64,000 bases of DNA, from assembly GCA_902805735.1 (NCBI GenBank), contig CADCTW010000203.1:31473-95472 (forward strand), given 5' to 3'. This stretch comes from an uncultured Gemmatimonadota bacterium. Its GTDB lineage: Bacteria > Gemmatimonadota > Gemmatimonadetes > Longimicrobiales > Longimicrobiaceae. Below are positions 8,851-17,915 of the stretch, piece after piece; position 1 is the stretch's first letter; each line of letters starts with the position of its first letter. The notes beneath the pieces are model-generated. The model was not told the origin of the DNA. It did not search any database and saw only the letters and a list, made by a program, of their open reading frames with translations. The position numbers were made by a program, and so were the translations under genes.

Positions 8851-8912
8851 CTCACACAGAGACACGGAGACACGGAGAAAGCAATCTCTGTGTCTCCGTG
8901 TCTCCATGTGAG
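8851..8912. repeat. Terminator-like palindrome, complete copy
   Basis: Arms begin CTCACACAGAGACACGGAGA and end GTGTCTCCATGTGAG around a short AAGCAA loop. Both arms use the GAGAC-GAGAC order with CGG variants, so the copy's arms resemble each other more than they resemble other copies. It starts 25 bp after the outer-membrane gene's stop codon on the minus strand. Confidence 0.85.
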
Positions 8913-8937
8913 CCATGCTGTCGCCCGAAACCGCTCT

Positions 8938-10101
8938 TCAGCGGGCGAAGACGGTGATCGAGACGGAGCCGCGCCAGAAGGACTCTTCGAACCCCGCGTC
9001 GTCGCCGCCGCGGGTGCCGCGCTCGATGGAGGCGTCGAAGAGGGCACCGCCGCGAGCCAGCCGCGCGCCGATCCCCGCGCTCACCGCGCGCTCGTCCGGG
9101 AAGGCGGAGTCCTCGTCCAGCCAGCGGAAGGGGAGCTGCGCCATGCGCGCGCCCAGCCGCAGCGGAAACGGCTGCCCCAGGATGGTGAGGCCGTCGTACT
9201 CCAGCCCGGCGGACGCGTTCACCGCGTCGCGTGCGCCGCCGCGGTTCACGATGTCGTCGCCCGCCGCGGACCAGCCGGCCCAGCGGCCGCTGGCGGCCAG
9301 CACGGTGTGCCTGGAAACGCGGGCGCTGGCCCCGGCGTCCACCGTGAGGGGGAGCGAGTAGGTGCGGTCTTCCGCCGTCTCGTCGTCCACGTCGGCCGTC
9401 AGCTCGCCGCCGCCGGCGACGGCGCCCGCCACGGTGAGCGCGGGGATCGGCGACCAGCGCGCGCCGGCGGCCGCTCCCACCCCCGTGTAGGTGACGGTGG
9501 AAGCGCTCTGCGCCGGCGTCAGGCCGGAGATGAAGCGCAGCGAGGTGTCGCGCACGGCGCCCGTGAAGGCGTCCACCGCCACGCCCACGGCCAGGCGCGG
9601 ATTCACCTGGTACCCCAGGCCGCCGCGGAAGCGGGCGATGCCGCCCTGCGAGCGGAAGCGGTCTTGCACGGCCACGCGCCCCGTGCTCAGCGTCATGGAG
9701 TCGCTGCGGGTGACGCGGAAGTTCTGGTCCAGGAACGAGCCGTACCCCAGCGACACGGCGAAGCGCCCGCGCACGGGGAAGGCCGCCTGCACGGTGGGGA
9801 AGCGCGCCGTGGTGCCGTCCGTGGCCTCGTTCCCCGCGGTGGCGTCGAAGGCGTCCGGCTGGAAGGTGATGGAGACGGCGGTGGCCAGGATCCCCACGGC
9901 GCCGGCCGGGTTCACCAGCGAGAAGCTGGGCTCGGGAAGCCCCAGCGCCACCCCGCCCATCCCCCGGGCGCGCGCCTCCAGCGGCTCGATGGGGTAGCCC
10001 AGCCCGCGCGGGGCCAGCACCGACTGCGCGGAGGCACCGCCCGCGTGGGCGGCGGCGAGGGCCAGGGCCGCGAGGGCCGCCCTACGGAAAGTACGGCTCA
10101 T
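8938..10101 (-). CDS. Outer-membrane beta-barrel protein (PorV/FadL-like)
   Basis: A 387-residue protein with a Sec signal peptide (residues 1-26, cut near GGASAQ). The mature protein is rich in alternating hydrophobic strands and ends in an aromatic-type SVSITVFAR strand, as outer-membrane barrels do. The mature N-terminus has the motif ARARGMGGVALGLPEPSFSLVNPAG, typical of PorV/UPF0164-type and FadL-like barrels. Its ATG overlaps the stop of the lipoprotein gene upstream by 4 bp, so the two are probably made together and may work together at the outer membrane. Transport substrate unknown. Confidence 0.75.
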   Translation of the reverse strand: MSRTFRRAALAALALAAAHAGGASAQSVLAPRGLGYPIEPLEARARGMGGVALGLPEPSFSLVNPAGAVGILATAVSITFQPDAFDATAGNEATDGTTARFPTVQAAFPVRGRFAVSLGYGSFLDQNFRVTRSDSMTLSTGRVAVQDRFRSQGGIARFRGGLGYQVNPRLAVGVAVDAFTGAVRDTSLRFISGLTPAQSASTVTYTGVGAAAGARWSPIPALTVAGAVAGGGELTADVDDETAEDRTYSLPLTVDAGASARVSRHTVLAASGRWAGWSAAGDDIVNRGGARDAVNASAGLEYDGLTILGQPFPLRLGARMAQLPFRWLDEDSAFPDERAVSAGIGARLARGGALFDASIERGTRGGDDAGFEESFWRGSVSITVFAR

Positions 10102-11450
10102 GGCAGCTCGGGGCGGGCACGCAGGGTGTAGACGATGCGGAGCCGGGGCTCCGGGGCGAAGGCGGCGAGGCCAAAGGTCTCGAAGCGGCGAACGGACGAG
10201 ATCCCCACCGCCGGCCCGCCGAGCAGCGCAAATGTGGTGGGCAGCGTGTCGCCGTTGATGGAGGCCGTGGCGAAGCCCGTGAAGTCCAGCTCCACCAGCG
10301 TGTCGGCCGGCGCGAACAGGGCCGCCCGCTGGGGCGTCAGCAGGTTGCGGATCACCGCCACAACCCGGACGTCCGGCTCCAGCACCGGCTCGCCCAGCGG
10401 CGCGCGGCGCCCCAGCTCCGGCTCGGTGATGGAGAACACCGAGAGGATGGTGGTGTCCTGCGGCGCGAACGCGGCGCCCACGTCGCGCCGCCGCAGGAGC
10501 AGCGACACGCGGTTGAGGCTCACGTCGCGCAGCGCCACCCGGCCGCAGGCGCCGCCGCCGGCGGGGCACGCGTCCACCGTGTCCGGGAACGACAGGCTGA
10601 ACAGCGAGCGCGCGGAGCGGATGCCGCCCGCCGCCAGCAGCCCCGCCGGCTGCGGCGGCTCCGGCGTGAAGATGAAGGTGTTCCGCTGGTCGCCCAGCGG
10701 CAGGTCGGTGGTGATGACGGTGTCGCGCACCGGCGCGCCCGGGCGCAGCCCCACCCGCAGCAGGGGCGGGCGGTCGGCCTCGTTGATCTGCAGGCGCACG
10801 CCCGTCTCCGCGGCGGTCAGCACCAGGCCGAAGCCCAGCGTGTCGCGCAGCATGGCGAGGCCGGCCGAGTCCAGCGGGAGCACCACCGAGTCGCCCGCGG
10901 CCTGCGCCGTGTACACGCCCTGGCCGAGGCGCGCGCCGCGGGTGCCGCCGGGGGTGGCCCAGGGGGTGCGCACGCCGCCGCTGTCCACCGCGAGCTCCCA
11001 GCTGGCGGTGCGCGCGTCCCAGTCCTGCGCCAGGCTGAACACCTGCAGCGTCACCGGCCCCTGCGACGAGGCCGCCGAGTCCACGCGCACCACCAGCGAG
11101 CCGCTCACGGCGCGGTACAGGGTGTCCGTGCGGTTGACGTTGTCCTGCGTGTAGCGCAGCTCGGCGGGGAAGGCCCTGGCCGTGCGGTAGAGCGTGTTGG
11201 CGCTCAGCTCCCCGCCGAAGCGGTTCGCCACCAGCGAGTACGGCGCGTCGTTGGGCCCGCTGTAGCCGGTGAACACGCCCAGCGGCCGGAACGCGGACCC
11301 GGCCGGGATGATCACCTCGCGGGTCACGGGCGGCGCGCCCCCGGGAAAGAACGGGTCGCCCGCCAGCGTGGGCGATTCGTCGCCGCACGCCGCGGTGCCC
11401 ACCAGCGCGGCGAGCAGAAAGGTCCTGCGCAGGCCGATACGACGTAGCAT
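10098..11450 (-). CDS. Large predicted lipoprotein of unknown function
   Basis: A 450-residue protein that begins MLRRIGLRRTFLLAALVGTAAC; the lipobox GTAAC puts the lipidated cysteine at residue 22. The mature part is beta-rich with no recognised catalytic motif. Segments such as DTVITTDLPLGDQRNTF and repeated SLVVRVDSA/VVLPLDSAG resemble surface or carbohydrate-binding beta-sandwich domains, but this is only an impression. It is coupled (ATGA overlap) to the outer-membrane barrel gene that follows, which suggests a secreted or surface-anchored partner of the barrel. The longer open frame through 12623 is ruled out because it runs antisense-register through alr. Confidence 0.6.
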   Translation of the reverse strand: MLRRIGLRRTFLLAALVGTAACGDESPTLAGDPFFPGGAPPVTREVIIPAGSAFRPLGVFTGYSGPNDAPYSLVANRFGGELSANTLYRTARAFPAELRYTQDNVNRTDTLYRAVSGSLVVRVDSAASSQGPVTLQVFSLAQDWDARTASWELAVDSGGVRTPWATPGGTRGARLGQGVYTAQAAGDSVVLPLDSAGLAMLRDTLGFGLVLTAAETGVRLQINEADRPPLLRVGLRPGAPVRDTVITTDLPLGDQRNTFIFTPEPPQPAGLLAAGGIRSARSLFSLSFPDTVDACPAGGGACGRVALRDVSLNRVSLLLRRRDVGAAFAPQDTTILSVFSITEPELGRRAPLGEPVLEPDVRVVAVIRNLLTPQRAALFAPADTLVELDFTGFATASINGDTLPTTFALLGGPAVGISSVRRFETFGLAAFAPEPRLRIVYTLRARPELP

Positions 11451-11500
11451 CAGAAGACCAGAACGGTGTGTGTGAGGGCGGCCGCGGCCGCCCCGGTGAG

Positions 11501-12667
11501 TCAGAGGGCGCCGGCCGCCGCGCCCCGGTAGGTGCGCGGAAGGCGGAGCCCCAGCCCCGTGAGGATCTCGTACGATATGGTGCCGCACCGGGAGGCCACC
11601 TCGTCCACCCGGATCTCTTCGCCGCCGTCGCGCCCGATCAGGGTGGCGACGTCGCCCGCGCGGACCTCGCCGGGCACGCCCGTCAGGTCCACCACCGTCA
11701 TGTCCATGGAGATGCGCCCGATGATCGGCACGCGGCGCCCATGGACCAGCGCTTCGCCCCCGGCGGCGCCCAGGCGCCGGGGAAGCCCGTCGCCGTAGCC
11801 GATCGCCAGCGTCCCCCACCGCTCTTCGCGGGCGGACGTGTAGGTGGCGCCGTACCCCACCGTGGTGCCCGGCGGAACCCGCCGCACCCGCCCCAGGCGG
11901 GCGCGCAGCGCGGCCACCGTCTCGGGGCGCACGCCCGGCCCCGCTTCGCCGCCGTACATGTAGATGCCGGGGCGCACCACGTTGCCCGCGTAGCCGGCGC
12001 GGCGCACCGACGCGGCGCTGTTGGCGGTGTGGACCAGGCGCCCGGCCCCCTCCGGCAGCAGTCCCAGCGCCGCGCGGAAGCGCTCGTGCTGGGCGTCGGC
12101 CGAGGCGAGCACCGGCTCGTCCGCGGAGTGGAAGTGCGTAAAACACCCCTCCCACTCCAAAAGGTCCCCTGCGCGCTCCGCGACCGCCGCGCCCCACGCC
12201 GCCGCCTCGTCCGCCGGGAAGCCGGCGCGCCCCATCCCCGTGTCGATCTCGGTGTGGAACGCCAGCCGGCGGCCCGCGGCGCGCGCCGCGTCCGCCCATT
12301 GCGCCACCGCCTCCACCTCCGACAGGGCCAGGGTGAGGCCGGCCTCCGCCGCGCGGGCGAATTCGCCGGGGGGGGCGGGGGCCGTCACCAGCACGCGCCC
12401 CTGCCACCCCGCTTGCCGCAGCGCCTCCCCCTCGCCCACCGCGGCCACGCCGAAGCCCCAGAGCGCCTCCGGCTCCAGTGACGCGGCGACGTGGCGCGCC
12501 ACGGGGGCCAGCCCCAGCCCGTAGGCGTTGGCCTTCACCATGGGGACCAGGGCGGCGCCGCGCGCGGCCTCGCGCACGTGGCGCAGGTTGCGCAGCAGGG
12601 CCGCGAGGTCCACCTCCACCCATGCGCGGGAGGTGAGGCGCGCGGTATCTTCTGGCGAAATTGGCAC
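11501..12667 (-). CDS. alr: Alanine racemase
   Basis: About 388 residues; converts L- to D-alanine for peptidoglycan. The PLP lysine lies in VKANAYGLG near residue 40, and the catalytic tyrosine region TVGYGATYTSA plus the C-terminal beta domain (GRISMDMTVVDL, SRCGTISYEILTGL) are intact. A TTG at 12697 would add ten residues, but a good sigma-70 promoter (TTGCGA, 17 bp, TATACT) overlaps that stretch and would start transcription near 12670. The GTG at 12667 is therefore favoured, on a leaderless or nearly leaderless mRNA. The gene is divergent from mazG, whose own GTG lies inside the promoter. Confidence 0.93.
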   Translation of the reverse strand: MPISPEDTARLTSRAWVEVDLAALLRNLRHVREAARGAALVPMVKANAYGLGLAPVARHVAASLEPEALWGFGVAAVGEGEALRQAGWQGRVLVTAPAPPGEFARAAEAGLTLALSEVEAVAQWADAARAAGRRLAFHTEIDTGMGRAGFPADEAAAWGAAVAERAGDLLEWEGCFTHFHSADEPVLASADAQHERFRAALGLLPEGAGRLVHTANSAASVRRAGYAGNVVRPGIYMYGGEAGPGVRPETVAALRARLGRVRRVPPGTTVGYGATYTSAREERWGTLAIGYGDGLPRRLGAAGGEALVHGRRVPIIGRISMDMTVVDLTGVPGEVRAGDVATLIGRDGGEEIRVDEVASRCGTISYEILTGLGLRLPRTYRGAAAGAL

Positions 12668-12676
12668 AAATCGCGT

Positions 12677-12705
12677 AGTATAGGCCCCCTGTGACAAGCT
12701 CGCAA
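12677..12705 (-). promoter_or_regulatory. Sigma-70-like promoter for alr
   Basis: On the minus strand, TTGCGA (12705-12700) and TATACT (12682-12677) are spaced by exactly 17 bp. Transcription would begin about 12670, which argues for the GTG at 12667 as the alr start. The mazG start codon (12691) on the opposite strand falls within the spacer, so mazG must be transcribed from further upstream inside alr or start at a later codon. Confidence 0.55.
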
Positions 12706-13491
12706 CCCGACCCCGAGCCCGTCCGCCCCGCCGCCGGGGGCGTGCTGGACCGCGCCCTCGCGCTGGTCCAGTTTCTCCGCGCCCACTGCCCGTGGGACGC
12801 GAAGCAGACCCCCCGTTCCCTGCAGCGCTACCTGCTGGAAGAGGCGCACGAGGTGGCCGGCGCGATCAACAGCGGCGACCCCGCCGCCCTGCGCGACGAG
12901 CTGGGCGACCTGCTGCTGAACGTGGCCTTCCAGGTGGTGATCGCCGAGGAGCAGGGCGCCTTCAGCCGGGAGGATGTGGTCGCCGGGCTGGAGCAAAAGA
13001 TGCGCCGACGCCACCCCCACCTCTACGGCGGCGAGCCCGAGGAGTGGGAGGCCATCAAGGCCCGCGAGCGCGCCGCGCGCCCCCCCGCCGGGGGGCTGCT
13101 GGACGATCTCCCCGCCGGCGCGGACCCCCTGCTGCGCGCCTTCCAGCTGCAGGCGCGCGCCGCCTCCGTGGGCTTCGACTGGGACGACTGGCGCGGGCCG
13201 CTGGACAAGGTGCGCGAGGAGGCGGACGAGGTGAGGGAGGCCATCGAGGGCGGCGACGCGGACCACCTGGAAGACGAGCTGGGCGACCTCCTCTTCGCCG
13301 CCGTCAACCTGGTGCGCCTGGCCGGCGCCCACCCCAGCGCCGCGCTGGGGCGCGCCAACGCCAAGTTCACCCGCCGCTTCGCCGGGGTCGAGCGCCTGGC
13401 CCGCGAGCGCGGCGTGTCGCTGGGCGGCGCCTCGCTGGCCGAGCTGGACGTGCTGTGGGACGAGGTCAAGCGCCGGGAGCGCGCACCGTGA
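12691..13491 (+). CDS. mazG: Nucleoside triphosphate pyrophosphohydrolase MazG
   Basis: A 266-residue MazG that hydrolyses (d)NTPs to monophosphates and can affect stringent signalling. Two MazG repeats are present. The first (about 25-110) has CPWDAKQTPRSL, LEEAHEV and DELGDLLLNVAFQ; the second (about 160-240) has EADEVREAI and LEDELGDLLFAAVNLVRL. The paired ExxE/ExxD motifs hold Mg2+. The start is GTG at 12691 with no clear ribosome binding site; the first conserved block begins about residue 30, so a later start is possible. It diverges from alr. Confidence 0.92.
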   Translation: MTSSQPDPEPVRPAAGGVLDRALALVQFLRAHCPWDAKQTPRSLQRYLLEEAHEVAGAINSGDPAALRDELGDLLLNVAFQVVIAEEQGAFSREDVVAGLEQKMRRRHPHLYGGEPEEWEAIKARERAARPPAGGLLDDLPAGADPLLRAFQLQARAASVGFDWDDWRGPLDKVREEADEVREAIEGGDADHLEDELGDLLFAAVNLVRLAGAHPSAALGRANAKFTRRFAGVERLARERGVSLGGASLAELDVLWDEVKRRERAP

Positions 13492-13513
13492 CGCTCCCCT
13501 CGCGCCATACGTC

Positions 13514-13542
13514 TTTCTGTGTCTCTGTGCCTCCGTGTGAGA
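13514..13542. repeat. Terminator-like repeat, single arm
   Basis: A right arm only, reading CTGTGTCTCTGTGCCTCCGT then GTGAG, 23 bp after the mazG stop codon and before the histidine kinase start. Confidence 0.75.
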
Positions 13543-13570
13543 TCATTTCTTCGCACCTCCATATCGCCGA

Positions 13571-15085
13571 ATGAAGCTCCGCTCACGCTTCGTCCTCACG
13601 CTGCTGGCCATCACGGTGGTGCTGATCGTACCCGCGGTGTCGGCGCTGTTCGCGCTGCGCGAGCTGCAGAACGTGGCGGCGCAGCTCCGCATCCGCGACA
13701 CCGAGGCCACCGCCATCCTGGGCCGCATCCACACCGGGCTGGAGGAGCTGGACTACGCCCACAGCAACCACGTGGTGCTGTGGAACATCTCGCGCGACAC
13801 CGCGCTCTACTGGCGCGGCCAGACGGACACGGCGGCGGCGCGGGTGGCCGCCGAGCTGCGCACCCTCAGCAGCCGCCCGCGCGCCTCCGAAGCGTTCCGC
13901 GGCGCGGCGCTGCGCGCCACCAGCCAGTTCAGCCGCCTGCACGGCGCCATCCGCGAAGAGCAGTCGCGGCTGGAGCGGGGCGTGGCGGATCCCAACACGG
14001 AGTTCCGCCAGTCCGTGGTGGTCCCCGCCTTCGACGCCATGGAGCACTCCCTGGAGCCGATCGCGCGCACCATCAACCAGGAGGGCGAAGACAAGGTGCG
14101 GCGGGCGCAGGAGGTGGCCAACCGCGCCACCACCACCACGCTGCTGGCCCTGGCCGCGGCGCTCCTGGTCACCCTGGCGCTGGGCGCGTGGCTCACGCGC
14201 GGGGTGCTGCGCCCCGTCAGCGAGCTGCGCCAGGGGATGGCGCACGTGGCCGAGGGCGACTTCGCCCCCGAGATCCGCGTCCCCACCGCGCGGCCGGACG
14301 AGATCGGCGACCTGGCGCGCTCCTTCACCTCCATGGCCGACCGCCTGGCCGAGCTGGACCGGCTCAAAGCCGAGTTCGTTTCCGTGGCCTCGCACGAGAT
14401 CAAGACGCCGCTCAGCGTCATCCGCGGCTACGTGTCGCTGCTGGCGGACGGTATCTACGGCGAGGTGAACGAGGTGCAAAAGAAGACGCTGGGCGCCGTC
14501 AACGACCAGACGGACCGCCTCACCCGCCTGGTGCACCGCCTGCTGGACATCTCCCGCTTCGAGGCCGGCGGCGGGCGGCTGGAGCTGCGGCGCATCAACG
14601 TGCGCGACTTCCTGCAGGAGCTGGTGAGCGGCTTCCAGGTGCTGGCGTACCAGAACGGGATCGACTTCCGGGTGGACGTGGCCGACGACCTGCCGGTGAA
14701 CGTGGTGGGCGACGCCGACCGCCTCAACGAGGTGCTCGGCAACCTCCTCTCCAACGCCTTCAAGTTCACCAGGCGGGGGGGCACCATCCACCTGGTGGCC
14801 CAGCGCGATGGAGCCAACATCCGCGTCAAGGTGGCGGACACGGGCGTGGGGATCCCGGCGGACAAGCTTCCGCACATCTTCGAGAAGTTCTACCAGGTGG
14901 ACAACGAGGCCCAGCCGCGCTCCGTGGGCTCCGGGCTGGGGCTGGCGATCGCGCGGGAGATCGTGGAGGCGCATGGGGGCACGATCAGTGCAGCGAGCGA
15001 GCCCGGACGGGGCACCACCTTCACCATGGTGATCCCCGACCGGCCGCCGTCCGCGAAGGGTGGCGATCTGCTTCCCCACGGCTGA
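13571..15085 (+). CDS. Membrane sensor histidine kinase
   Basis: A 504-residue kinase. One transmembrane segment lies at about 8-28 and a second at about 188-210, bracketing a ~155-residue helical periplasmic sensor. A HAMP domain (about 212-262; RPVSELRQGMAHVAEGDF) precedes the dimerisation box VASHEIKTPLSVIRGY, with the phosphorylated histidine at residue 275. The ATPase domain has N box LNEVLGNLLSNAFKFT, G1 VADTGVGIPADKLPHIFEKF and G2 GSGLGLAIAREIV. No response regulator is adjacent, so the output is unknown. A lipoprotein gene follows after 5 bp and is probably co-transcribed. Confidence 0.92.
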   Translation: MKLRSRFVLTLLAITVVLIVPAVSALFALRELQNVAAQLRIRDTEATAILGRIHTGLEELDYAHSNHVVLWNISRDTALYWRGQTDTAAARVAAELRTLSSRPRASEAFRGAALRATSQFSRLHGAIREEQSRLERGVADPNTEFRQSVVVPAFDAMEHSLEPIARTINQEGEDKVRRAQEVANRATTTTLLALAAALLVTLALGAWLTRGVLRPVSELRQGMAHVAEGDFAPEIRVPTARPDEIGDLARSFTSMADRLAELDRLKAEFVSVASHEIKTPLSVIRGYVSLLADGIYGEVNEVQKKTLGAVNDQTDRLTRLVHRLLDISRFEAGGGRLELRRINVRDFLQELVSGFQVLAYQNGIDFRVDVADDLPVNVVGDADRLNEVLGNLLSNAFKFTRRGGTIHLVAQRDGANIRVKVADTGVGIPADKLPHIFEKFYQVDNEAQPRSVGSGLGLAIAREIVEAHGGTISAASEPGRGTTFTMVIPDRPPSAKGGDLLPHG

Positions 15086-15090
15086 AAATA

Positions 15091-15678
15091 ATGCGAACGC
15101 TCTTCATCCTGCTCGCCGCGCTCTTCCTCCCCGCGTGCGCCACTCTCCGCGGGGGACGGTCGGACGCGGGCGAGCGGACCCGGCTCTGGCAAGCGGCGCA
15201 CGCCGCCTATCACCAGGACTCGTTCCGCGTGGCCGCCGCCGCCTTCCAGCGCCTGGCGACGGACTATCCCCGCACGCCGGAGGGGCACGAGGCGCGCTTC
15301 TACCTGGGCGTGCTGAGCCTGGAGCCGCGCAGCGCCGTGGACCTGACCATCGCCCGCCAGCACCTGCAGCTCTACGTGGGCGCCGACACGATGCAGGAGA
15401 CGCGCGGCTACCACGGGCGCGAAGCCGCGTCGCTCCTCCGCCTGGTCAGCGAGCTGCAGCGCCCCTGCGACGTGCGCGTGGGCGCCCTGGCCTGCGAGAC
15501 GCGCGTGGTGACGCGCCCCGGCGCGCCGGAGCCCGCCGCGCCCACCGGCGGCTCGGAGAACAGCGCCGAAGCCGCCCGCCTGCGCCGCGAAGTGGCCGAG
15601 CGCGACCAGACCATCAAGGATCTGCGCGAAGAGCTGCAGCGCATCCGCAACACGCTGGCGCCGCGAAGACAACCCTGA
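15091..15678 (+). CDS. Lipoprotein with TPR-like/YbgF-like repeat and C-terminal coiled coil
   Basis: A 195-residue protein with lipobox LFLPAC (Cys at residue 16). Residues about 30-110 hold helical repeats (AAHAAYHQDSFRVAAAAFQ, LATDYPRTPEGHEARFYLG) of the type seen in outer-membrane assembly lipoproteins such as BamD and CpoB. Residues about 155-190 form a charged coiled coil (AARLRREVAERDQTIKDLRE). It starts 5 bp after the histidine kinase stop, and may be a sensory or envelope partner of that kinase; this is inferred from position only. Confidence 0.7.
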   Translation: MRTLFILLAALFLPACATLRGGRSDAGERTRLWQAAHAAYHQDSFRVAAAAFQRLATDYPRTPEGHEARFYLGVLSLEPRSAVDLTIARQHLQLYVGADTMQETRGYHGREAASLLRLVSELQRPCDVRVGALACETRVVTRPGAPEPAAPTGGSENSAEAARLRREVAERDQTIKDLREELQRIRNTLAPRRQP

Positions 15679-15679
15679 T

Positions 15680-15735
15680 CTCACACAGAGACACAGAGGC
15701 ACAGAGAAACGCTTTTCTCTGTGTCTCTGTGCGAG
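15680..15735. repeat. Terminator-like palindrome filling the lipoprotein/recG convergent junction
   Basis: A 28-bp left arm (CTCACACAGAGACACAGAGG...) and a right arm shortened by 8 bp (TCTCTGTGTCTCTGTGCGAG) occupy the whole gap between two convergent stop codons. It could act as a bidirectional terminator. Confidence 0.85.
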
Positions 15736-17853
15736 TCAGCCTACCCGGAACAGCTTCGCTCGCTCCCCGTAGCGCGCGTGGAGCGCCTTGCGCAGGAGTG
15801 GATGGCGTTCCAGGTCGGGGTCTTCGTCCACGATCCGGCGCGCTTCGCCGCGGGCTTTTTGCAGGAGCGCGGCATCTTTTTCCAGGTCGGCGAAGCGGAA
15901 CGCGGGGAGGCCGGACTGGCGCGCGCCGAAAAGGTCGCCGTAGCCGCGGAGGCGCATGTCGGCCTCGGCGATCTCGAAGCCGTCCTCGGTGGAGGCGAAG
16001 ATGCGCAGGCGCTCCAGGTGCTCGCCGCCGGGGGACAGGAGGATGCAGAAGCTCTCCTCCGACCCGCGCCCCACGCGGCCGCGAAGCTGGTGCAGCTGCG
16101 ACAGGCCGAAGCGCTCGGCGTGCTCCACCACCATCACCGTGGCGTTGGGCACGTCGATCCCCACCTCGATCACCGTGGTGGAGACCAGGATGTCCACCTC
16201 GCCGGCACCGAAGGCGCGCATCACGCGGTCCTTTTCCTCGCCCGGCATCTGGCCGTGGATCAGGGCCAGCGTCCGGTCCGGGAAGAGGGTGCGCAGCGAC
16301 TCGAACTCCTCCGTGGCCGACTTCAGGTCCAGCTTCTCGGACTCGTCCACCAGCGGGTACACGAAGTACACCTGGCGCCCGCGCTCCACCTGCTCGCGCA
16401 CGAACGCCAGCACCTTGGGGCGCGCGGACTCGTTGCGCAGCGCCGTGCGCACCGGGAGGCGGTTGGGCGGGCGCTCGTCCAGCACCGAGATGTCCAGGTC
16501 GCCGTACAGCGTCAGGGCCAGCGAGCGGGGGATGGGCGTGGCGGACATCACCAGCGTGTCCGCGTGCGAGCCCATCTCGGTGAGGGCGAGGCGCTGCTTC
16601 ACGCCGAAGCGGTGCTGCTCGTCCACCACCACCAGCCCCAGCTTGTGGAACTCCACCGCTTCCTGGATCAGCGCGTGGGTGCCCACCACCACGTCCGCGT
16701 CGCCCACGGCGATGCGGTAGGCGGCCTCCTTCCACTGCTTCGCGCTCAGCCGCCCCGTGAGGAGCGACACGCCCACGGGAAGGCCGTCCAGCAGCTTGAC
16801 CATGGTGCGCGCGTGCTGCTCCGCCAGGATCTCGGTGGGGGCCATCAGCGCGCCCTGGTAGCCGTTCTCCACCGCGCGCAGCATCGCGAAGAGCGCCACC
16901 ACCGTCTTTCCCGAGCCCACGTCGCCCTGCAGCAGGCGGTTCATGCGGCGCGCCGCCGCCATGTCGTCGCCGATCTCCTTCAGCACGCGCTTCTGGGCGC
17001 CGGTCAGCGTGAAGGGGAGCTGCTTGTGGAAGGGGCGCACCAGGTGGTCGCGCCGCTCGAAGGCGATCCCCTCGCGCACCATCACGGCCTCGCGGCGGGA
17101 GCGGGCGTGCAGGATCTGCAGGAAGAAGAGCTCCTCGAACGCCAGCCGCCGCCTCCCCTGCTCCGCCTCGGCCAGCGACGACGGGCGGTGCATGGAGTCC
17201 AGCGCCTTCCACAGCGGGAGGATGCCGGCGTCCTCGCGGAGCTCGTCGTCCAGCGGGTCCTCGTCCCTGGCGGACTCCAGCAGGCCGTCCAGGTTGTCCG
17301 CGATCAGGGTGCGGACCTGGCGGTGCGTGAGCCCCTCCGTGGCCGGGTACACGGGGAAGATGGCGCCCGTCTCTTCCGACGAGTCCTCCCCCTCCGAGGC
17401 GATGATGGTGTACTCGCGCGGCTGGAACTGGCGCCCGTGGTAGAACCGCACGGTGCCGGAGAGGAGGAGGAGGTCGCCCTTCTTCAGCAGCCGGTCCAGG
17501 AAGGGCTGCCCGGGCCACGAGCACTCGATCAGCCCGCTCCCGTCACGCACCACCGCCTGGAAGATGCGCAGCCCCCGGCGCGTGGGGAGCACGCCCTTGG
17601 AAACGATGCGGCCGATGATGGTGGCCTCCATCCCCGGCTCCAGCGCGGCGATCCTGGTGATGGTGCTGGCGTCTTCGTAGCGGTGCGGGACGTGGAAGAG
17701 GAGGTCCCGCGCGCTGAGCAGCCCCATCTTCTTGAGGAGATCGGCGCGTTTGGGCCCCACGCCCTTCAGGAACTGGATCGGTCGATCCAGCTCCGAGTAC
17801 GCGGGGGCCGCGTCGGGCGCGGTGGGGAGAACGTAGGGCTTGGGGCGGGCCAC
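15736..17853 (-). CDS. recG: ATP-dependent DNA helicase RecG
   Basis: A 705-residue helicase that regresses stalled replication forks and migrates branched DNA. The N-terminal wedge domain has an OB fold (about 60-165), with IQFLKGVGPKRADLLKKMGL at the start. Helicase motif I is GDVGSGKTVVA, motif Ia APTEILAEQH, motif II DEQHRFG, motif III SATPIPRSL, and the C-terminal TRG region reads LHQLRGRVGRGSEESFC. Length is normal. ftsY lies upstream on the same strand, with one arm of the repeat between them. Confidence 0.96.
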   Translation of the reverse strand: MARPKPYVLPTAPDAAPAYSELDRPIQFLKGVGPKRADLLKKMGLLSARDLLFHVPHRYEDASTITRIAALEPGMEATIIGRIVSKGVLPTRRGLRIFQAVVRDGSGLIECSWPGQPFLDRLLKKGDLLLLSGTVRFYHGRQFQPREYTIIASEGEDSSEETGAIFPVYPATEGLTHRQVRTLIADNLDGLLESARDEDPLDDELREDAGILPLWKALDSMHRPSSLAEAEQGRRRLAFEELFFLQILHARSRREAVMVREGIAFERRDHLVRPFHKQLPFTLTGAQKRVLKEIGDDMAAARRMNRLLQGDVGSGKTVVALFAMLRAVENGYQGALMAPTEILAEQHARTMVKLLDGLPVGVSLLTGRLSAKQWKEAAYRIAVGDADVVVGTHALIQEAVEFHKLGLVVVDEQHRFGVKQRLALTEMGSHADTLVMSATPIPRSLALTLYGDLDISVLDERPPNRLPVRTALRNESARPKVLAFVREQVERGRQVYFVYPLVDESEKLDLKSATEEFESLRTLFPDRTLALIHGQMPGEEKDRVMRAFGAGEVDILVSTTVIEVGIDVPNATVMVVEHAERFGLSQLHQLRGRVGRGSEESFCILLSPGGEHLERLRIFASTEDGFEIAEADMRLRGYGDLFGARQSGLPAFRFADLEKDAALLQKARGEARRIVDEDPDLERHPLLRKALHARYGERAKLFRVG

Positions 17854-17885
17854 TGGATGCGCGTTGGAGTCCGTGAACTGCGTGG

Positions 17886-17911
17886 CTCACACGGAGACAC
17901 AGAGGCACAGC
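17886..17911. repeat. Terminator-like repeat, single arm
   Basis: Left arm CTCACACGGAGACACAGAGG then CACAG, only 5 bp beyond the ftsY stop codon on the minus strand. The matching arm has decayed or was never present. Confidence 0.75.
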
Positions 17912-17915
17912 GGAG

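Noticed and set aside
8703..9047. Short frames containing HGDTE or QRHRDTE peptides
   Set aside because: These peptides are the translated terminator-like repeat and recur at every copy; they are not genes in themselves.
8938..11388. Single 816-residue minus-strand frame
   Set aside because: It is the outer-membrane gene (8938-10101) joined to an out-of-register reading of the lipoprotein gene; the real start is ATG 10101 with a signal peptide.
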